64,000 bases of DNA from Lentimicrobium sp. (lineage in GTDB: Bacteria > Bacteroidota > Bacteroidia > Bacteroidales > Lentimicrobiaceae): NCBI GenBank assembly GCA_023957275.1, contig JAMLHF010000015.1, forward strand, positions 1 to 64,000, in the 5' to 3' direction. The translations under genes were made by a program, and so were the position numbers. Under the pieces are notes generated by a model. That model saw only the letters and a list, made by a program, of their open reading frames with translations, was not told the origin of the DNA and searched no databases. This document shows, in pieces, positions 8,496 through 17,498 of this stretch (position 1 is the first letter of the stretch; every line of letters begins with the position of its first letter).

Positions 8496-9803
8496 TTAGC
8501 GGTTGTATAGTAACAATAAATCTGCCGTTTCTCCTTGCACTGCGACATTACCAGTGCTGACCTGATCCGGAATCCGGTACGTTACGATGTTGTTCCCTGA
8601 TGCAATAAACACCTTGCCCGACAATGCATCATACTGCACTGCATCAATTTCATCAAAGGTCAGGTACCTGACCGTACTGCCTGTTGCCGGACGATACCAC
8701 CACAATTCGTTGCCGGAAGCAATAAAACAGTTTCCTCCTGATGGCCCGGTTACCTTGCTGATGTAAGAAAATGGAAATCTCCTTAGCTCAACCATTGTGT
8801 TCTCAGGAACTGAAAAACGGTATACGGCCGAGGTTGCATCCCCGTTTAAAAAAATCAGCACCCCTTCATTGCCATCCGGACAAAGATGCACAGCACCCCC
8901 CTGAAACTGCACTTGCCTGAACACGGTTCCTCCGGGGTAATTAAAAATTATCAATTCATTCAACACACCGTTAAAAGGCTCAAAAACGGCAATCAGCATG
9001 TTACTTAGCCTTACAAACCGGGTAAATTTTCCATTCGGGAAAGCCTGACTTCTGAAGGATACAAGTCCTTCGGCTGTATAACCCCTGATATAACCGTCGC
9101 GGTCAGATACAAAAACTTCATTTTCATCGGAATAGAGATGATAAAAATACTCAAGGGGTGGATTCACAATAGCCTGAACGGTCCAATCGGTCCTGTTCCC
9201 GGCAAGGTTCCAGGCCTGAAGATCACCGGTAATCCTGCCTGCAGTATATAACTGCCGGTTCACCGAACTGATCGCAGCACCCGAATAGTCTCCCTGAAAC
9301 CGGAAGCGTTCTGACAATTGTCCGGTCACCGGCCACTCAGAAACAGCATATTCTGAAACTGAGAGTTTGCCGACTGCCAACACCGAGACCAGCGCCCTTT
9401 CAAGGGCTGAATACTGAACTTTGACCGACTCAGCGCTCTCCGACTCCCCATCCCCTACCCTTACCTGAATATAATATGTTCCATTCACCATTTGCGGATC
9501 ATCCAGCGGAATGGACGCGGAGAGTAAATAATTGTATTCATTCACATCGAAATTCCGGGCAGGCAATACCGGTACATTTGATACGCTGAGTAACGAAACC
9601 CTGACGTATTGAATGACTTTATAATGATTCAGTTCCGCCTGCAAATGAATAGTATCGCCATAACCGTAAGCCTTACCATCATAAGGCAGCAGAATTTCAA
9701 TTTCAGGGGGTGTCACATAATCATCCCCTTTGCCGCATGCAGCAAGAATTGTCGACAAAAGTAAGATTACCAATCCCGGAAAAAGATTAAACACGCCTTT
9801 CAT
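8496..9803 (-). CDS. Lipoprotein with probable beta-propeller
   Basis: A 435-residue protein with a lipoprotein signal: hydrophobic segment LVILLLSTILAAC with lipobox Cys at about residue 22. After it comes an Ig-like segment (PEIEILLPYDGKAYGYGDTIHLQAE, about 33-130), then a long beta-rich region (about 135-435) with repeated short strands such as AVYRFSVPEN and KVFIASGNNIVTYRI, suggestive of a propeller. No enzyme motif is visible. It leads the mnmD-Nudix operon. A perfect -7-like box, TAGGTTTG (complement of 9808-9815), lies only 5 bp upstream of the ATG, which would imply an almost leaderless message or a chance match. Confidence 0.8.
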   Translation of the reverse strand: MKGVFNLFPGLVILLLSTILAACGKGDDYVTPPEIEILLPYDGKAYGYGDTIHLQAELNHYKVIQYVRVSLLSVSNVPVLPARNFDVNEYNYLLSASIPLDDPQMVNGTYYIQVRVGDGESESAESVKVQYSALERALVSVLAVGKLSVSEYAVSEWPVTGQLSERFRFQGDYSGAAISSVNRQLYTAGRITGDLQAWNLAGNRTDWTVQAIVNPPLEYFYHLYSDENEVFVSDRDGYIRGYTAEGLVSFRSQAFPNGKFTRFVRLSNMLIAVFEPFNGVLNELIIFNYPGGTVFRQVQFQGGAVHLCPDGNEGVLIFLNGDATSAVYRFSVPENTMVELRRFPFSYISKVTGPSGGNCFIASGNELWWYRPATGSTVRYLTFDEIDAVQYDALSGKVFIASGNNIVTYRIPDQVSTGNVAVQGETADLLLLYNR

Positions 9804-10197
9804 GCTTCAAACCTATATCAAAAAACAAAACCATAACGTGAAAGTTTCGCTTTTTTTCGCTGTATCTGCTGCCAGGATCAGATCCGGGCATGTATCCGGC
9901 AAGAAAAAAGTATGTTCCGACCAGGACTTACGGAACAAATAAACACTCTTTTTCCGGCTTGAACAGCCGCTGAATTTCGTAAGTGAAACAAACTATCATA
10001 ATCAGCAATGGCAGGTGCCGGCTTTCGAAAAATACAACTTTTACAAATCAGGCAACGTTGCAATATGCAATTAAATTTTGACTGCAGGCATGATTGTGTT
10101 ACCTTTAGCATCGGAAAACCTGTTATCCGGAAAATACAATTATTTATTATTCAGTTGTCAATAAAATCAGTCCTTTTAGTTATCAAAAAACACTTTT
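9804..10197. other. Intergenic region between divergent genes, no gene found
   Basis: These 394 bp separate the minus-strand lipoprotein operon from the plus-strand exonuclease gene. The short open frames across it have no convincing protein character. An imperfect palindrome occupies about 9897-9959: GTTCCG at 9914-9919 pairs with CGGAAC at 9931-9936, inside A-rich and T-rich arms. It could be a regulatory hairpin; I cannot assign it. Confidence 0.5.
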
Positions 10198-10905
10198 ATG
10201 CTTGATCAGATTAACATTGAGAAGGTTTTGTTTCTCGACATCGAAACAGTCCCACAGTACCCGGAATATGAAATGCTCCCGGAGGAAGTAAAAAAGCTAT
10301 GGAACCACAAGGCGCAGCGGCTTACCGGAGATCCGGCCGAGACGGCAGAAAACCTGTACGAACGGGCAGGAATCTATGCTGAATTCGGCAGAATTATCTG
10401 CATCTCGGTTGGATTCATCAGGAATGGCAAACTAAGGATCAAATCCTTTTCCGGAGATGATGAAGCAGTGTTGCTGAATGAATTTGCAGGCTTATTGAAT
10501 CAAAGTTTCAACAAGCCCGACATGCTTTTATGCGCCCACAACGGCAAAGAGTTTGATTTTCCCTATATTGCCCGGCGTATGCTGATCAACGGCATCGGCT
10601 TACCTGCATTACTGGATATTGCCGGAAAAAAGCCCTGGGAGGTTCAGCACCTCGACACCATGGAGCTATGGAAGTTCGGGGATTATAAAAGCTATACATC
10701 GCTCGCGCTGCTCACATCGGTATTCAATATCCCCACGCCTAAAGATGATATTGACGGAAGTCAGGTTGCTACTGTGTACTGGAAAGAAAAAAACCTGACC
10801 AGAATAGTGGAATATTGTCAGAAAGATGTCGTTGCTGTCGTTCAGCTCCTGCTCAGGTACAAGGGAATGTCGCTTATAGGGGCTGATGACATTGCTTTCA
10901 CCTGA
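10198..10905 (+). CDS. DEDDy-family 3'-5' exonuclease (PolB-exonuclease-like)
   Basis: This 235-residue protein matches the family of predicted exonucleases related to the proofreading domain of family-B polymerases. Exo I is LFLDIETVP (about 12-20, Asp and Glu metal ligands), Exo II is CAHNGKEFDFPYI (about 115-127) and Exo III is YCQKDVVAV (about 206-214, the YxxxD pattern of DEDDy enzymes). It probably trims DNA 3' ends in repair, independent of a polymerase. The next gene starts 91 bp downstream from its own promoter. Confidence 0.88.
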   Translation: MLDQINIEKVLFLDIETVPQYPEYEMLPEEVKKLWNHKAQRLTGDPAETAENLYERAGIYAEFGRIICISVGFIRNGKLRIKSFSGDDEAVLLNEFAGLLNQSFNKPDMLLCAHNGKEFDFPYIARRMLINGIGLPALLDIAGKKPWEVQHLDTMELWKFGDYKSYTSLALLTSVFNIPTPKDDIDGSQVATVYWKEKNLTRIVEYCQKDVVAVVQLLLRYKGMSLIGADDIAFT

Positions 10906-10964
10906 AAAACCGTTAAAAATTGATAATTATTTGCCACGTACTGCCAGCGAGGCAGATGAATTTT

Positions 10965-10972
10965 TACTTTTG
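10965..10972 (+). promoter_or_regulatory. Bacteroidota -7 box (TACTTTTG) upstream of FKBP gene
   Basis: A perfect TAnnTTTG box lies 24 nt before the ATG at 10997. It supports that start over an in-frame codon at 10886, which would overlap the exonuclease gene. No clear -33 TTTG is seen at the right spacing. Confidence 0.5.
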
Positions 10973-10996
10973 TTCCTTAAACATAAATCCTATTCA

Positions 10997-11743
10997 ATGA
11001 AAAACTTTCCCGGAATCATTTCCATCCTCTTAGTTTCCCTGCTTGTAACAGGCTTATCTGCTTCTGCACAAAAGGCCGGCAAGAAGAAAAAAAACGACAA
11101 TTCAGCTGCTGAGCAGGCGCTTATTATGAAAACGAAACAGGATTCAATCAGTTATATTATTGGAAGGGACATTGGCAAAAATATGGTAACCAATGACATC
11201 AGTGTGAATGAAGCGCTGCTCTATCAGGGATTGAAAGATGGCCTGAAGGGAATTGACAGTATCATCAATGAGGAAACCACCGAAAAGATCATGATGGCAT
11301 TTCAGCAGGAGATGATGATGAAACAGCAGCAAAAAACTCAGGCTGCCGCTTCGGAGACCCGTGCCGCAGGCGAGGCTTTCCTTGCCTCGAACAAAAGCCA
11401 GCCGGGCGTTATTACCTTGCCCAGCGGCCTGCAGTACAAGGTATTAACCGAAGGCGAGGGCGAACATCCCAGGCCGGAAGATGTCGTCGAAGTCCACTAT
11501 ACCGGAACATTAATCGACGGAACTGTTTTCGATTCATCAGTTGAACGCGGCGAAACCATTAAATTCCCCCTCAATGGTGTTATTCCGGGCTGGACCGAAG
11601 GTGTTCAGCTTATGAAACCAGGCTCGAAATACATGTTTTACATTCCCTCAGATCTTGGTTACGGCGACAGGAGCACCGGCCCTATCCCGGGAGGATCAGT
11701 GCTTATTTTTGAGGTAGAGCTGATTTCCATAGAAAAACAATAG
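10997..11743 (+). CDS. Secreted FKBP-type peptidyl-prolyl isomerase
   Basis: The 248-residue protein has a signal peptide (MKNFPGIISILLVSLLVTGLSASAQ), an N-terminal helical dimerisation domain (FKBP_N, about 40-130, ending in a Met/Gln-rich helix) and a C-terminal FKBP domain (about 150-247). The FKBP core shows VEVHYTGTLIDGTVFDSS, VIPGWTEGVQLM and YGDRSTGPIPGGSVLIFEVEL, with the residues that line the active site. It resembles periplasmic FkpA/Mip-type chaperones and probably assists folding of envelope proteins. A basic KKKK stretch follows the cleavage site. The ATG at 10997 is preferred because it gives a clean signal peptide. Confidence 0.92.
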   Translation: MKNFPGIISILLVSLLVTGLSASAQKAGKKKKNDNSAAEQALIMKTKQDSISYIIGRDIGKNMVTNDISVNEALLYQGLKDGLKGIDSIINEETTEKIMMAFQQEMMMKQQQKTQAAASETRAAGEAFLASNKSQPGVITLPSGLQYKVLTEGEGEHPRPEDVVEVHYTGTLIDGTVFDSSVERGETIKFPLNGVIPGWTEGVQLMKPGSKYMFYIPSDLGYGDRSTGPIPGGSVLIFEVELISIEKQ

Positions 11744-11748
11744 GAATT

Positions 11749-13182
11749 TTGGCTGAAAAGGGGCATTTTCTTTCCAAATCCACGTTTATTCGTGGCGTTC
11801 AATGTCTGAAATCCCTTTACCTGAACAAACACAGGCCATTTCTCCGCGACAGGCTTTCTCCCGAGCAACTGGCCAAATTCAGGAGAGGTCATGAAGTTGG
11901 CAAACTTGCCTGGCAATTGTTTCCGGGAGGCATAAATTGTGCACCCGGACATCCGTCTCAATACGCCGCGGCACTTGAGAAAACCCGCAAACTCATTGCT
12001 GATGAAACGTCTGTTCTATACGAAGCAGCGTTCAGTCATCATGGCGTCCTGGTCCTGCTCGACATCCTCGTAAAAAACGAACAGGGCTGGCATGCTTTCG
12101 AAGTAAAAAGTTCAGCCTCCATCTCAGAAACCTATATCACCGATGCCGCGCTGCAGTATCATGTTATAAGCGGCACCGGTCTGAATCTGAATTCATTTCA
12201 CATCATCCATCTGAATCCTGACTTTGTCCGTGATGGGATACCCGACGTTCATAAATTATTTTCCATTCAGGAAGTAACAGACCGGCTTCGCGAATTGGAA
12301 TCATTCATCGTAGCCCAAATCGGGAAATCCAGGGAAACCCTGTCGCTGAAACACTCCCCTTCCATACCAACGGGCCAGCATTGCTTCAAGCCCTATCCCT
12401 GTGATTTTATCGGCCATTGCTGGAAAAAGACCGCCAAGGATTCCGTCTATAACCTTACCGGCATTCCTTTCGAAACAAGAGCGCGTTTGGCTACAGCCGG
12501 TCATCTAACCATACCAGAGATCCCCGCCGGCCTGCTTGAAGAAAATGATGCCGCCATCCTGTCATCACACCTTTCAGGAAAAGATATTGCCGACAAGACA
12601 GGAATCAGAAAGATAATTGACGGATCCGCTGCACCGGTTTTTGTCGCATTTCTGATCGTTCGGCCGGCAATACCGGTCATCGATGGATTCAGACCCTTCG
12701 GCCCCATGGTTGTTGGCCTCAGTTGGTCTGATTTTCAGGGAAATGAAGAATCCTTTATCGTTGAGCCGGGCGAAAATCCTGTTATTCAGATAAGAAATAA
12801 GCTCGGACAACTGGCTTCTGAAAGTGGCATGATTGTAAATGCCGGCGGTAAATGGGTTGGTGAAGCGCTCAGCCAGCATTATCCGGATCTGACGGAGAAA
12901 TATATCTTCACTGACCTGGAAGAGATTTTTTTATCCGGATATTTTTACCGCCCCGGGCTTGTACCCGATGCCGGGATCAGCAATATTGCAGCATTTCTGA
13001 ATCTAACCGGCCCGGACCAGATAAATATTTCACAGGTAATGGCCGGAGTGAAATATATGGAAGCAAAAGCGGAGAACAGGGCGCAAACACTCAGGGAGCT
13101 TAGCGATGCATTATATGCAGAGATGACTTCATGCCGCTCAGTTTATTATTTTCTTAAAAGTATCATCAACAATGAAACCTGA
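11749..13182 (+). CDS. DUF2779 protein: Cas4-like PD-(D/E)XK nuclease with degenerate second domain
   Basis: The 477-residue protein begins with LSKSTFIRGVQCLKSLYL, the signature N-terminus of DUF2779 and Cas4-like nucleases. Residues about 100-140 carry the nuclease pattern (Asp105 in LLDILV, Glu118-Val-Lys120 in FEVKSS, Gln136). Cys19 with Cys212, Cys218 and Cys224 could hold an iron-sulfur cluster as in Cas4/AddB. The C-terminal domain (about 295-470) keeps the family's RPAIP...GFRPF block but reads FVAFLIV where I recall an acidic LDFET-type motif, so a second active site seems lost. I chose the TTG at 11749, 5 bp after the FKBP stop; there is no early ATG. Role unknown, probably DNA processing. 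Confidence 0.8.
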   Translation: MAEKGHFLSKSTFIRGVQCLKSLYLNKHRPFLRDRLSPEQLAKFRRGHEVGKLAWQLFPGGINCAPGHPSQYAAALEKTRKLIADETSVLYEAAFSHHGVLVLLDILVKNEQGWHAFEVKSSASISETYITDAALQYHVISGTGLNLNSFHIIHLNPDFVRDGIPDVHKLFSIQEVTDRLRELESFIVAQIGKSRETLSLKHSPSIPTGQHCFKPYPCDFIGHCWKKTAKDSVYNLTGIPFETRARLATAGHLTIPEIPAGLLEENDAAILSSHLSGKDIADKTGIRKIIDGSAAPVFVAFLIVRPAIPVIDGFRPFGPMVVGLSWSDFQGNEESFIVEPGENPVIQIRNKLGQLASESGMIVNAGGKWVGEALSQHYPDLTEKYIFTDLEEIFLSGYFYRPGLVPDAGISNIAAFLNLTGPDQINISQVMAGVKYMEAKAENRAQTLRELSDALYAEMTSCRSVYYFLKSIINNET

Positions 13183-13221
13183 ACCTGCAAGCGCAGAAGT
13201 TTCCTGATCACCCGGCATCAA

Positions 13222-14340
13222 CTAATTGCCGAAAATCTCCTCCAGTTTGCGCTCGAGCGCTTTTCCGCGAAGGCGGCGCATAATAATTTTTCCTTCCTGA
13301 TCAATCAACACGGTGTGGGGGATCGATTTAACCCCATAAAGCAGAGCAGCCTGACTCTGCCAGTACTTCAGATCACTCACCTGGGTCCAGACGAGGCCGT
13401 CTTTCGCAATCGCGTTCAGCCATGCATCCCTGTCCCTGTCGAGCGAAACGCCAAACACTTCAAATCCTTTATCTCTGAACCGGTTATATATTCTGACAAC
13501 CTCCGGGTTTTCCCTCCGGCAGGGTCCGCACCAGGATGCCCAGAAATCGATCAGAACGACCTTTCCCCGGAGGGATGAAAGTGTAATTTCCCCGCCATCA
13601 GGCCCGGGCAGAGATATTTCAGGGGCGGGATTTCCCACTGCCAGTTTCCGTTCAAGGGCAACTTTTTGCTTCAGGTCAGCGGCAGGTTTGAACGACGGAT
13701 TATTTCTGCTTGCGGCCGAGGCTACACTGTCATAAACATCGAAATCAGCGGTTATATCCAGTTTCTCAATAAGCAGCAACGCAGCCGCCGAGCCTGCATT
13801 TGCCAGCAACAGATTGCGCAACTCTTCACGCCTGCCCTGCTCCAACTTATTATATTCCTGTTCAATTACAGGCAATACTTCGGCAAAATCCTGACGCCCC
13901 TGAGAAGCTGTATAAAGCCTGGTAAGGCTATCCATCTTCCTTTCATAGGTGGCTGATTTTTCAGCCATCTCATAAAGAACCCTGGTATCCTGGGAACCTT
14001 CCACAACAGGGTGTTTTCCCAGCCTTTCCCTGTTCAGTTCGAGACCAATCTGGTCTTCAGGCCTGACAAATACAAAAATGTAATTGTCAGCCGTAATTGC
14101 AAGTTTAAACAAGGTCAGCTCCTTTACCTGTAAATCAAAGTAGAATGCTCCGTCAGCAGCGGTGTTTGCAGAAACCGGCGCCGAGGCCATCACCAGAGGG
14201 TTGGTCATGCTTAACGCAATACCTGCAATTCCTTCCCCTTTGAGCTTCCCGCTGATCCTTGCCGGATTTTGCCCGCTTGTAATTGAGAAAGGGACTATCA
14301 CATAAATTATAAGAAGTAATCTGATTATCCTGAGCACCAT
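13222..14340 (-). CDS. TlpA-family thioredoxin-like thiol-disulfide protein
   Basis: A 372-residue envelope protein. The signal peptide is MVLRIIRLLLIIYVIVPFSITSG. An N-terminal DUF4369-like beta domain (about 25-130) and a helical linker (about 130-225) precede a thioredoxin fold (about 235-372) with active site WASWCGPC and the cis-Pro loop SIPHTVLID. This domain order is common in Bacteroidota periplasmic thiol reductases. The ATG at 14340 is preferred to one at 14433 because it gives the signal peptide and sits 20 bp after a perfect -7 box. It ends convergent with the DUF2779 gene, 39 bp away. Confidence 0.9.
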   Translation of the reverse strand: MVLRIIRLLLIIYVIVPFSITSGQNPARISGKLKGEGIAGIALSMTNPLVMASAPVSANTAADGAFYFDLQVKELTLFKLAITADNYIFVFVRPEDQIGLELNRERLGKHPVVEGSQDTRVLYEMAEKSATYERKMDSLTRLYTASQGRQDFAEVLPVIEQEYNKLEQGRREELRNLLLANAGSAAALLLIEKLDITADFDVYDSVASAASRNNPSFKPAADLKQKVALERKLAVGNPAPEISLPGPDGGEITLSSLRGKVVLIDFWASWCGPCRRENPEVVRIYNRFRDKGFEVFGVSLDRDRDAWLNAIAKDGLVWTQVSDLKYWQSQAALLYGVKSIPHTVLIDQEGKIIMRRLRGKALERKLEEIFGN

Positions 14341-14360
14341 TTCACATCGATTAATACAGG

Positions 14361-14368
14361 CAAATATA
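14361..14368 (-). promoter_or_regulatory. Bacteroidota -7 box (TATATTTG) for the TlpA-like gene
   Basis: A perfect TAnnTTTG match on the minus strand, 20 bp upstream of the ATG at 14340. It excludes the longer upstream start. No good -33 box is seen. Confidence 0.45.
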
Positions 14369-14532
14369 TCAATATATTTTTTAGCGATGATTGCTGTTTT
14401 TCCGGCCGGCCACAATTTGACATTCAAGCGCATATACTTGATTCTCTTTTACTTAAATAATTTACTTCTTTGTTAATAACTAAATCATACAAAGGGGTCT
14501 GCAGGCTGAACAGTATTTCATAATTTTGGATT

Positions 14533-16065
14533 ATGGAAGAGAACGACAAAATGGTGGGTGACACCAGAAAAAAAAAGCAATACAAGCCCAAAGCGCTGAA
14601 CGAAATCTTTGAACATGGCAAGGTTCCGCCACAGGCAACTGATCTTGAAGAGGCGGTTCTTGGCGCCATTATGCTTGAGAAAGATGCCCTTGCCTCCATT
14701 ATTGACGTAATCAGGCCGGATGCATTTTACAAAGAGGCGCATCAGATTATTTTCATGGCCATCACCCGGCTTTTTGCCAAAGGAGAGCCTATTGACATAC
14801 TTACTGTCACCAATGAACTGAAATTTACCGGTGAGCTTGAAACTGCAGGAGGGCCATTTTATATTGCCCAGCTTACAAACCGTGTAGCTTCCGCCTCAAA
14901 CACGGAATTTCACGCACGCATTATTCTGCAGAAATTCATTCAACGCGAGCTGATCAGGATCTCTTCCGAGATCATCCACGATGCCTATGAAGACACTACG
15001 GACGTTTTCCAGCTACTGGACAAGGCTGAGAATCAGTTGTTCAGTGTCGGAGAAACCAACATGAGACGTAATTATCTCGACATGCAATCGCTGGTACGTG
15101 ATGCCGTAAAGCGCATTGAAGCCGCCAAGAACCAGACCGGACAATTCAGCGGAGTACCATCGGGATTCACCGAACTTGACCGGGTTACTGCCGGATGGCA
15201 ACCTTCGGACCTGATCATTGTTGCTGCCCGTCCAGGTATGGGTAAGACTGCATTTGTACTTACCATGGCCCGCAATGTTGCAGTGGAATTCAAAAAAGCG
15301 GTAGCAGTTTTCTCCCTTGAAATGTCGTCGGTTCAGCTGGTAACCAGGCTTATCTCCGCCGAAGCGCAATTACCGGGAGATAAACTGAGAAAAGGCAATC
15401 TCGAAAACTATGAATGGGAACAATTAAATGCTAAAATCAGCACACTGATTGATGCACCGCTTTACATAGATGACACCCCTTCACTGTCGGTTTTTGAACT
15501 CCGGGCGAAGTGCCGCAGGCTGAAAGCCCAGCATGATATACAAATGGTTGTCATCGACTACATACAACTCATGTCTGCCGGTATCGACCGCAGCAGTGGT
15601 AACCGTGAACAGGAGATCAGCACGATCTCCAGGTCATTGAAGAGCCTGGCCAAAGAACTTAATATTCCTGTTATTGCGCTTTCTCAGCTAAACCGTTCAG
15701 TTGAACAAAGGCCCAACAAAAAGCCGCTGTTGTCCGATCTTCGTGAATCAGGGGCTATTGAGCAGGATGCGGATATGGTTGTATTTATTTACAGGCCTGA
15801 ATATTACAATCAAAGTGTGGATGAAGGCGGTGCCAGTCTGGTGGGCCATGCTGAAATCAGCATTGCCAAGCACCGTAACGGAGCACTGAAAGATGTGCCA
15901 CTGAGGTTTATCAGCAAATATGCAAAGTTTACCGACCCGGAACCCGGCGACTTCGACATCTCAGGAGCGCTTGCGCCAAACGGCAAATTCGAAAATGGCA
16001 TCAACACGCTGACCGTTCAATCCAAAATGAATGATATGGATGAGGACCATGAACCTCCGTATTAA
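14533..16065 (+). CDS. dnaB: Replicative DNA helicase DnaB
   Basis: The 510-residue protein is a full-length DnaB, the hexameric 5'-3' helicase of the replication fork. After a basic tail (RKKKQYKPKALNE), the N-terminal DnaB domain begins at PPQATDLEEAVLGAIMLE (about 34-51). The RecA-like motor domain has Walker A ARPGMGKTA (about 233-241), Walker B MVVIDYIQLM and the C-terminal motifs LSQLNRSVEQRP and LSDLRESGAIEQDAD. No intein is present. A perfect -7-like box, TAATTTTG, at 14521-14528 sits only 4 bp before the ATG, so either the message is nearly leaderless, translation begins at the second Met (14551), or the match is chance. Confidence 0.97.
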   Translation: MEENDKMVGDTRKKKQYKPKALNEIFEHGKVPPQATDLEEAVLGAIMLEKDALASIIDVIRPDAFYKEAHQIIFMAITRLFAKGEPIDILTVTNELKFTGELETAGGPFYIAQLTNRVASASNTEFHARIILQKFIQRELIRISSEIIHDAYEDTTDVFQLLDKAENQLFSVGETNMRRNYLDMQSLVRDAVKRIEAAKNQTGQFSGVPSGFTELDRVTAGWQPSDLIIVAARPGMGKTAFVLTMARNVAVEFKKAVAVFSLEMSSVQLVTRLISAEAQLPGDKLRKGNLENYEWEQLNAKISTLIDAPLYIDDTPSLSVFELRAKCRRLKAQHDIQMVVIDYIQLMSAGIDRSSGNREQEISTISRSLKSLAKELNIPVIALSQLNRSVEQRPNKKPLLSDLRESGAIEQDADMVVFIYRPEYYNQSVDEGGASLVGHAEISIAKHRNGALKDVPLRFISKYAKFTDPEPGDFDISGALAPNGKFENGINTLTVQSKMNDMDEDHEPPY

Positions 16066-16174
16066 AATGTCAGTCATTATTACCACTTCTGCATCCTTCA
16101 TACAAATTCAGCAGCCGGATAACAAAACCTGCCCTTGCTGCGTTTAACAAGCAGAAATATTCATTGCTGAACAG

Positions 16175-17434
16175 ATGAAAAAAATTCTATTGCCGATTAT
16201 CATCATGCTGTCCCTGAGTTTGACGGTTCAGGCAGCTTACCTGCTAATTCCGATGGACAAAGTTCAGAAGAATCATCTGAAAGCATACGGCATTGCTTAC
16301 TGGACGCTGCAGCAGGATGTTGAAGTCAGCTGGCTGCTGAATTACAGGGGGGGCAGTTTTATGTTCCGTCATCATCCATCCCTTGAGTCGGAATGTCTGA
16401 TAAGGGGGGTATCTTTTCAGGTAATCGCTGATGTACAGGCTGATGCCATTCTGGCTGAAATCAGCGATCCGGCCGTTAACATGGATGAAATGCGGCTGCA
16501 GAAAGCGCCTAAAATAGCCGTTTATACTCCAAAAAACAAGCTTCCCTGGGACGATGCCGTTACCCTGGCACTGACCTATGCCGAGATTCCTTATGATATT
16601 GTTTACGACGACGAAGTGATTGCCGGGGTTTTGCCATTGTACGACTGGCTGCACCTGCATCACGAAGATTTTACCGGACAGTACGGAAAATTCTGGGCTG
16701 CTTACCGTAACGCGCCCTGGTATCAGGAAGATGTAAGCAAAACCGAAGCCAGCGCTGCCAGGCTGGGATTCAGCAAAGCATCACATCTTAAGCGGGCCGT
16801 TGCCCAAAAAATCAGGGAATTTACCGCGGGAGGAGGCTATCTTTTCGCAATGTGTTCAGCTCCTGACAGTTACGACGTTGCCCTGGCCGCTGAAAACCTG
16901 GATATCTGTGATGTGATGTTCGATGGCGATCCCGCAGATCCGCACGCGAATGATCACCTTGAATATCATAACTGCTTCGCATTCACCGATTTCAGCCTGG
17001 TAATGAATCCCTATGAATATGAGATATCAAATATTGATGTGACAACAACAAGAAAAGTTACTTTGGCCAACGATTTCTTTACCTTATTTGACTTCTCGGC
17101 AAAATGGGATCCCGTTCCATCGATGCTCACCCAGAATCATGAGAGGGTGATCAAGGGATTTATGGGACAAACCACGGCCTTCAACAAGAATTTTGTCAAG
17201 CCTAACGTCATTCTGATGGGAGAAAACAAGGCGGCCAATGAAGCCAGATATATCCACGGGACTTATGGCAAAGGGACCTGGACTTTTTACGGCGGGCACG
17301 ACCCTGAAGACTACCAGCATCTTGTGGGCGATCCACCAACTGATCTGAACATGTACCCCAACTCGCCCGGGTACCGCCTGATACTGAACAATGTATTATT
17401 CCCGGCAGCAAAAAAGAAAAAGCAGAAGACCTGA
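16175..17434 (+). CDS. Conserved secreted Bacteroidota protein (often labelled asparagine synthetase B)
   Basis: A 419-residue exported protein with signal peptide MKKILLPIIIMLSLSLTVQA. It belongs to a strongly conserved Bacteroidota family (hallmarks IPMDKVQKNHLKAYGIAYW, DWLHLHHEDFTGQYGKFWAAY, TFYGGHDPEDYQHLVGDPP). I recall databases calling it asparagine synthetase B. The sequence does not support that: there is no N-terminal catalytic Cys at position 2, no glutaminase domain and no ATP-pyrophosphatase motif, and it is secreted. GGGYLFAMCSAPDS (about 225-238) resembles the strand-nucleophile elbow of class-I glutamine-amidotransferase-like folds, so a hydrolase or binding protein of that fold is possible (inference). 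It ends in a KKKKQKT basic tail. It stands alone, 109 bp after dnaB. Confidence 0.85.
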   Translation: MKKILLPIIIMLSLSLTVQAAYLLIPMDKVQKNHLKAYGIAYWTLQQDVEVSWLLNYRGGSFMFRHHPSLESECLIRGVSFQVIADVQADAILAEISDPAVNMDEMRLQKAPKIAVYTPKNKLPWDDAVTLALTYAEIPYDIVYDDEVIAGVLPLYDWLHLHHEDFTGQYGKFWAAYRNAPWYQEDVSKTEASAARLGFSKASHLKRAVAQKIREFTAGGGYLFAMCSAPDSYDVALAAENLDICDVMFDGDPADPHANDHLEYHNCFAFTDFSLVMNPYEYEISNIDVTTTRKVTLANDFFTLFDFSAKWDPVPSMLTQNHERVIKGFMGQTTAFNKNFVKPNVILMGENKAANEARYIHGTYGKGTWTFYGGHDPEDYQHLVGDPPTDLNMYPNSPGYRLILNNVLFPAAKKKKQKT

Positions 17435-17498
17435 TTTGCTGGTACTGGCCTGATTTATGATCTAACAAGCACTCCATAAATTCATCCACTCTCCTTGT

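Noticed and set aside
10008..10205. Plus-strand frame of 65 codons upstream of the exonuclease gene
   Set aside because: No signal, no motif, odd composition, and it overlaps the exonuclease start.
10886..10996. N-terminal extension of the FKBP protein
   Set aside because: It would overlap the exonuclease gene and place 37 residues before a clean signal peptide; the promoter box lies inside it.
14341..14433. N-terminal extension of the TlpA-like protein
   Set aside because: It covers the -7 box and removes the N-terminal position of the signal peptide.
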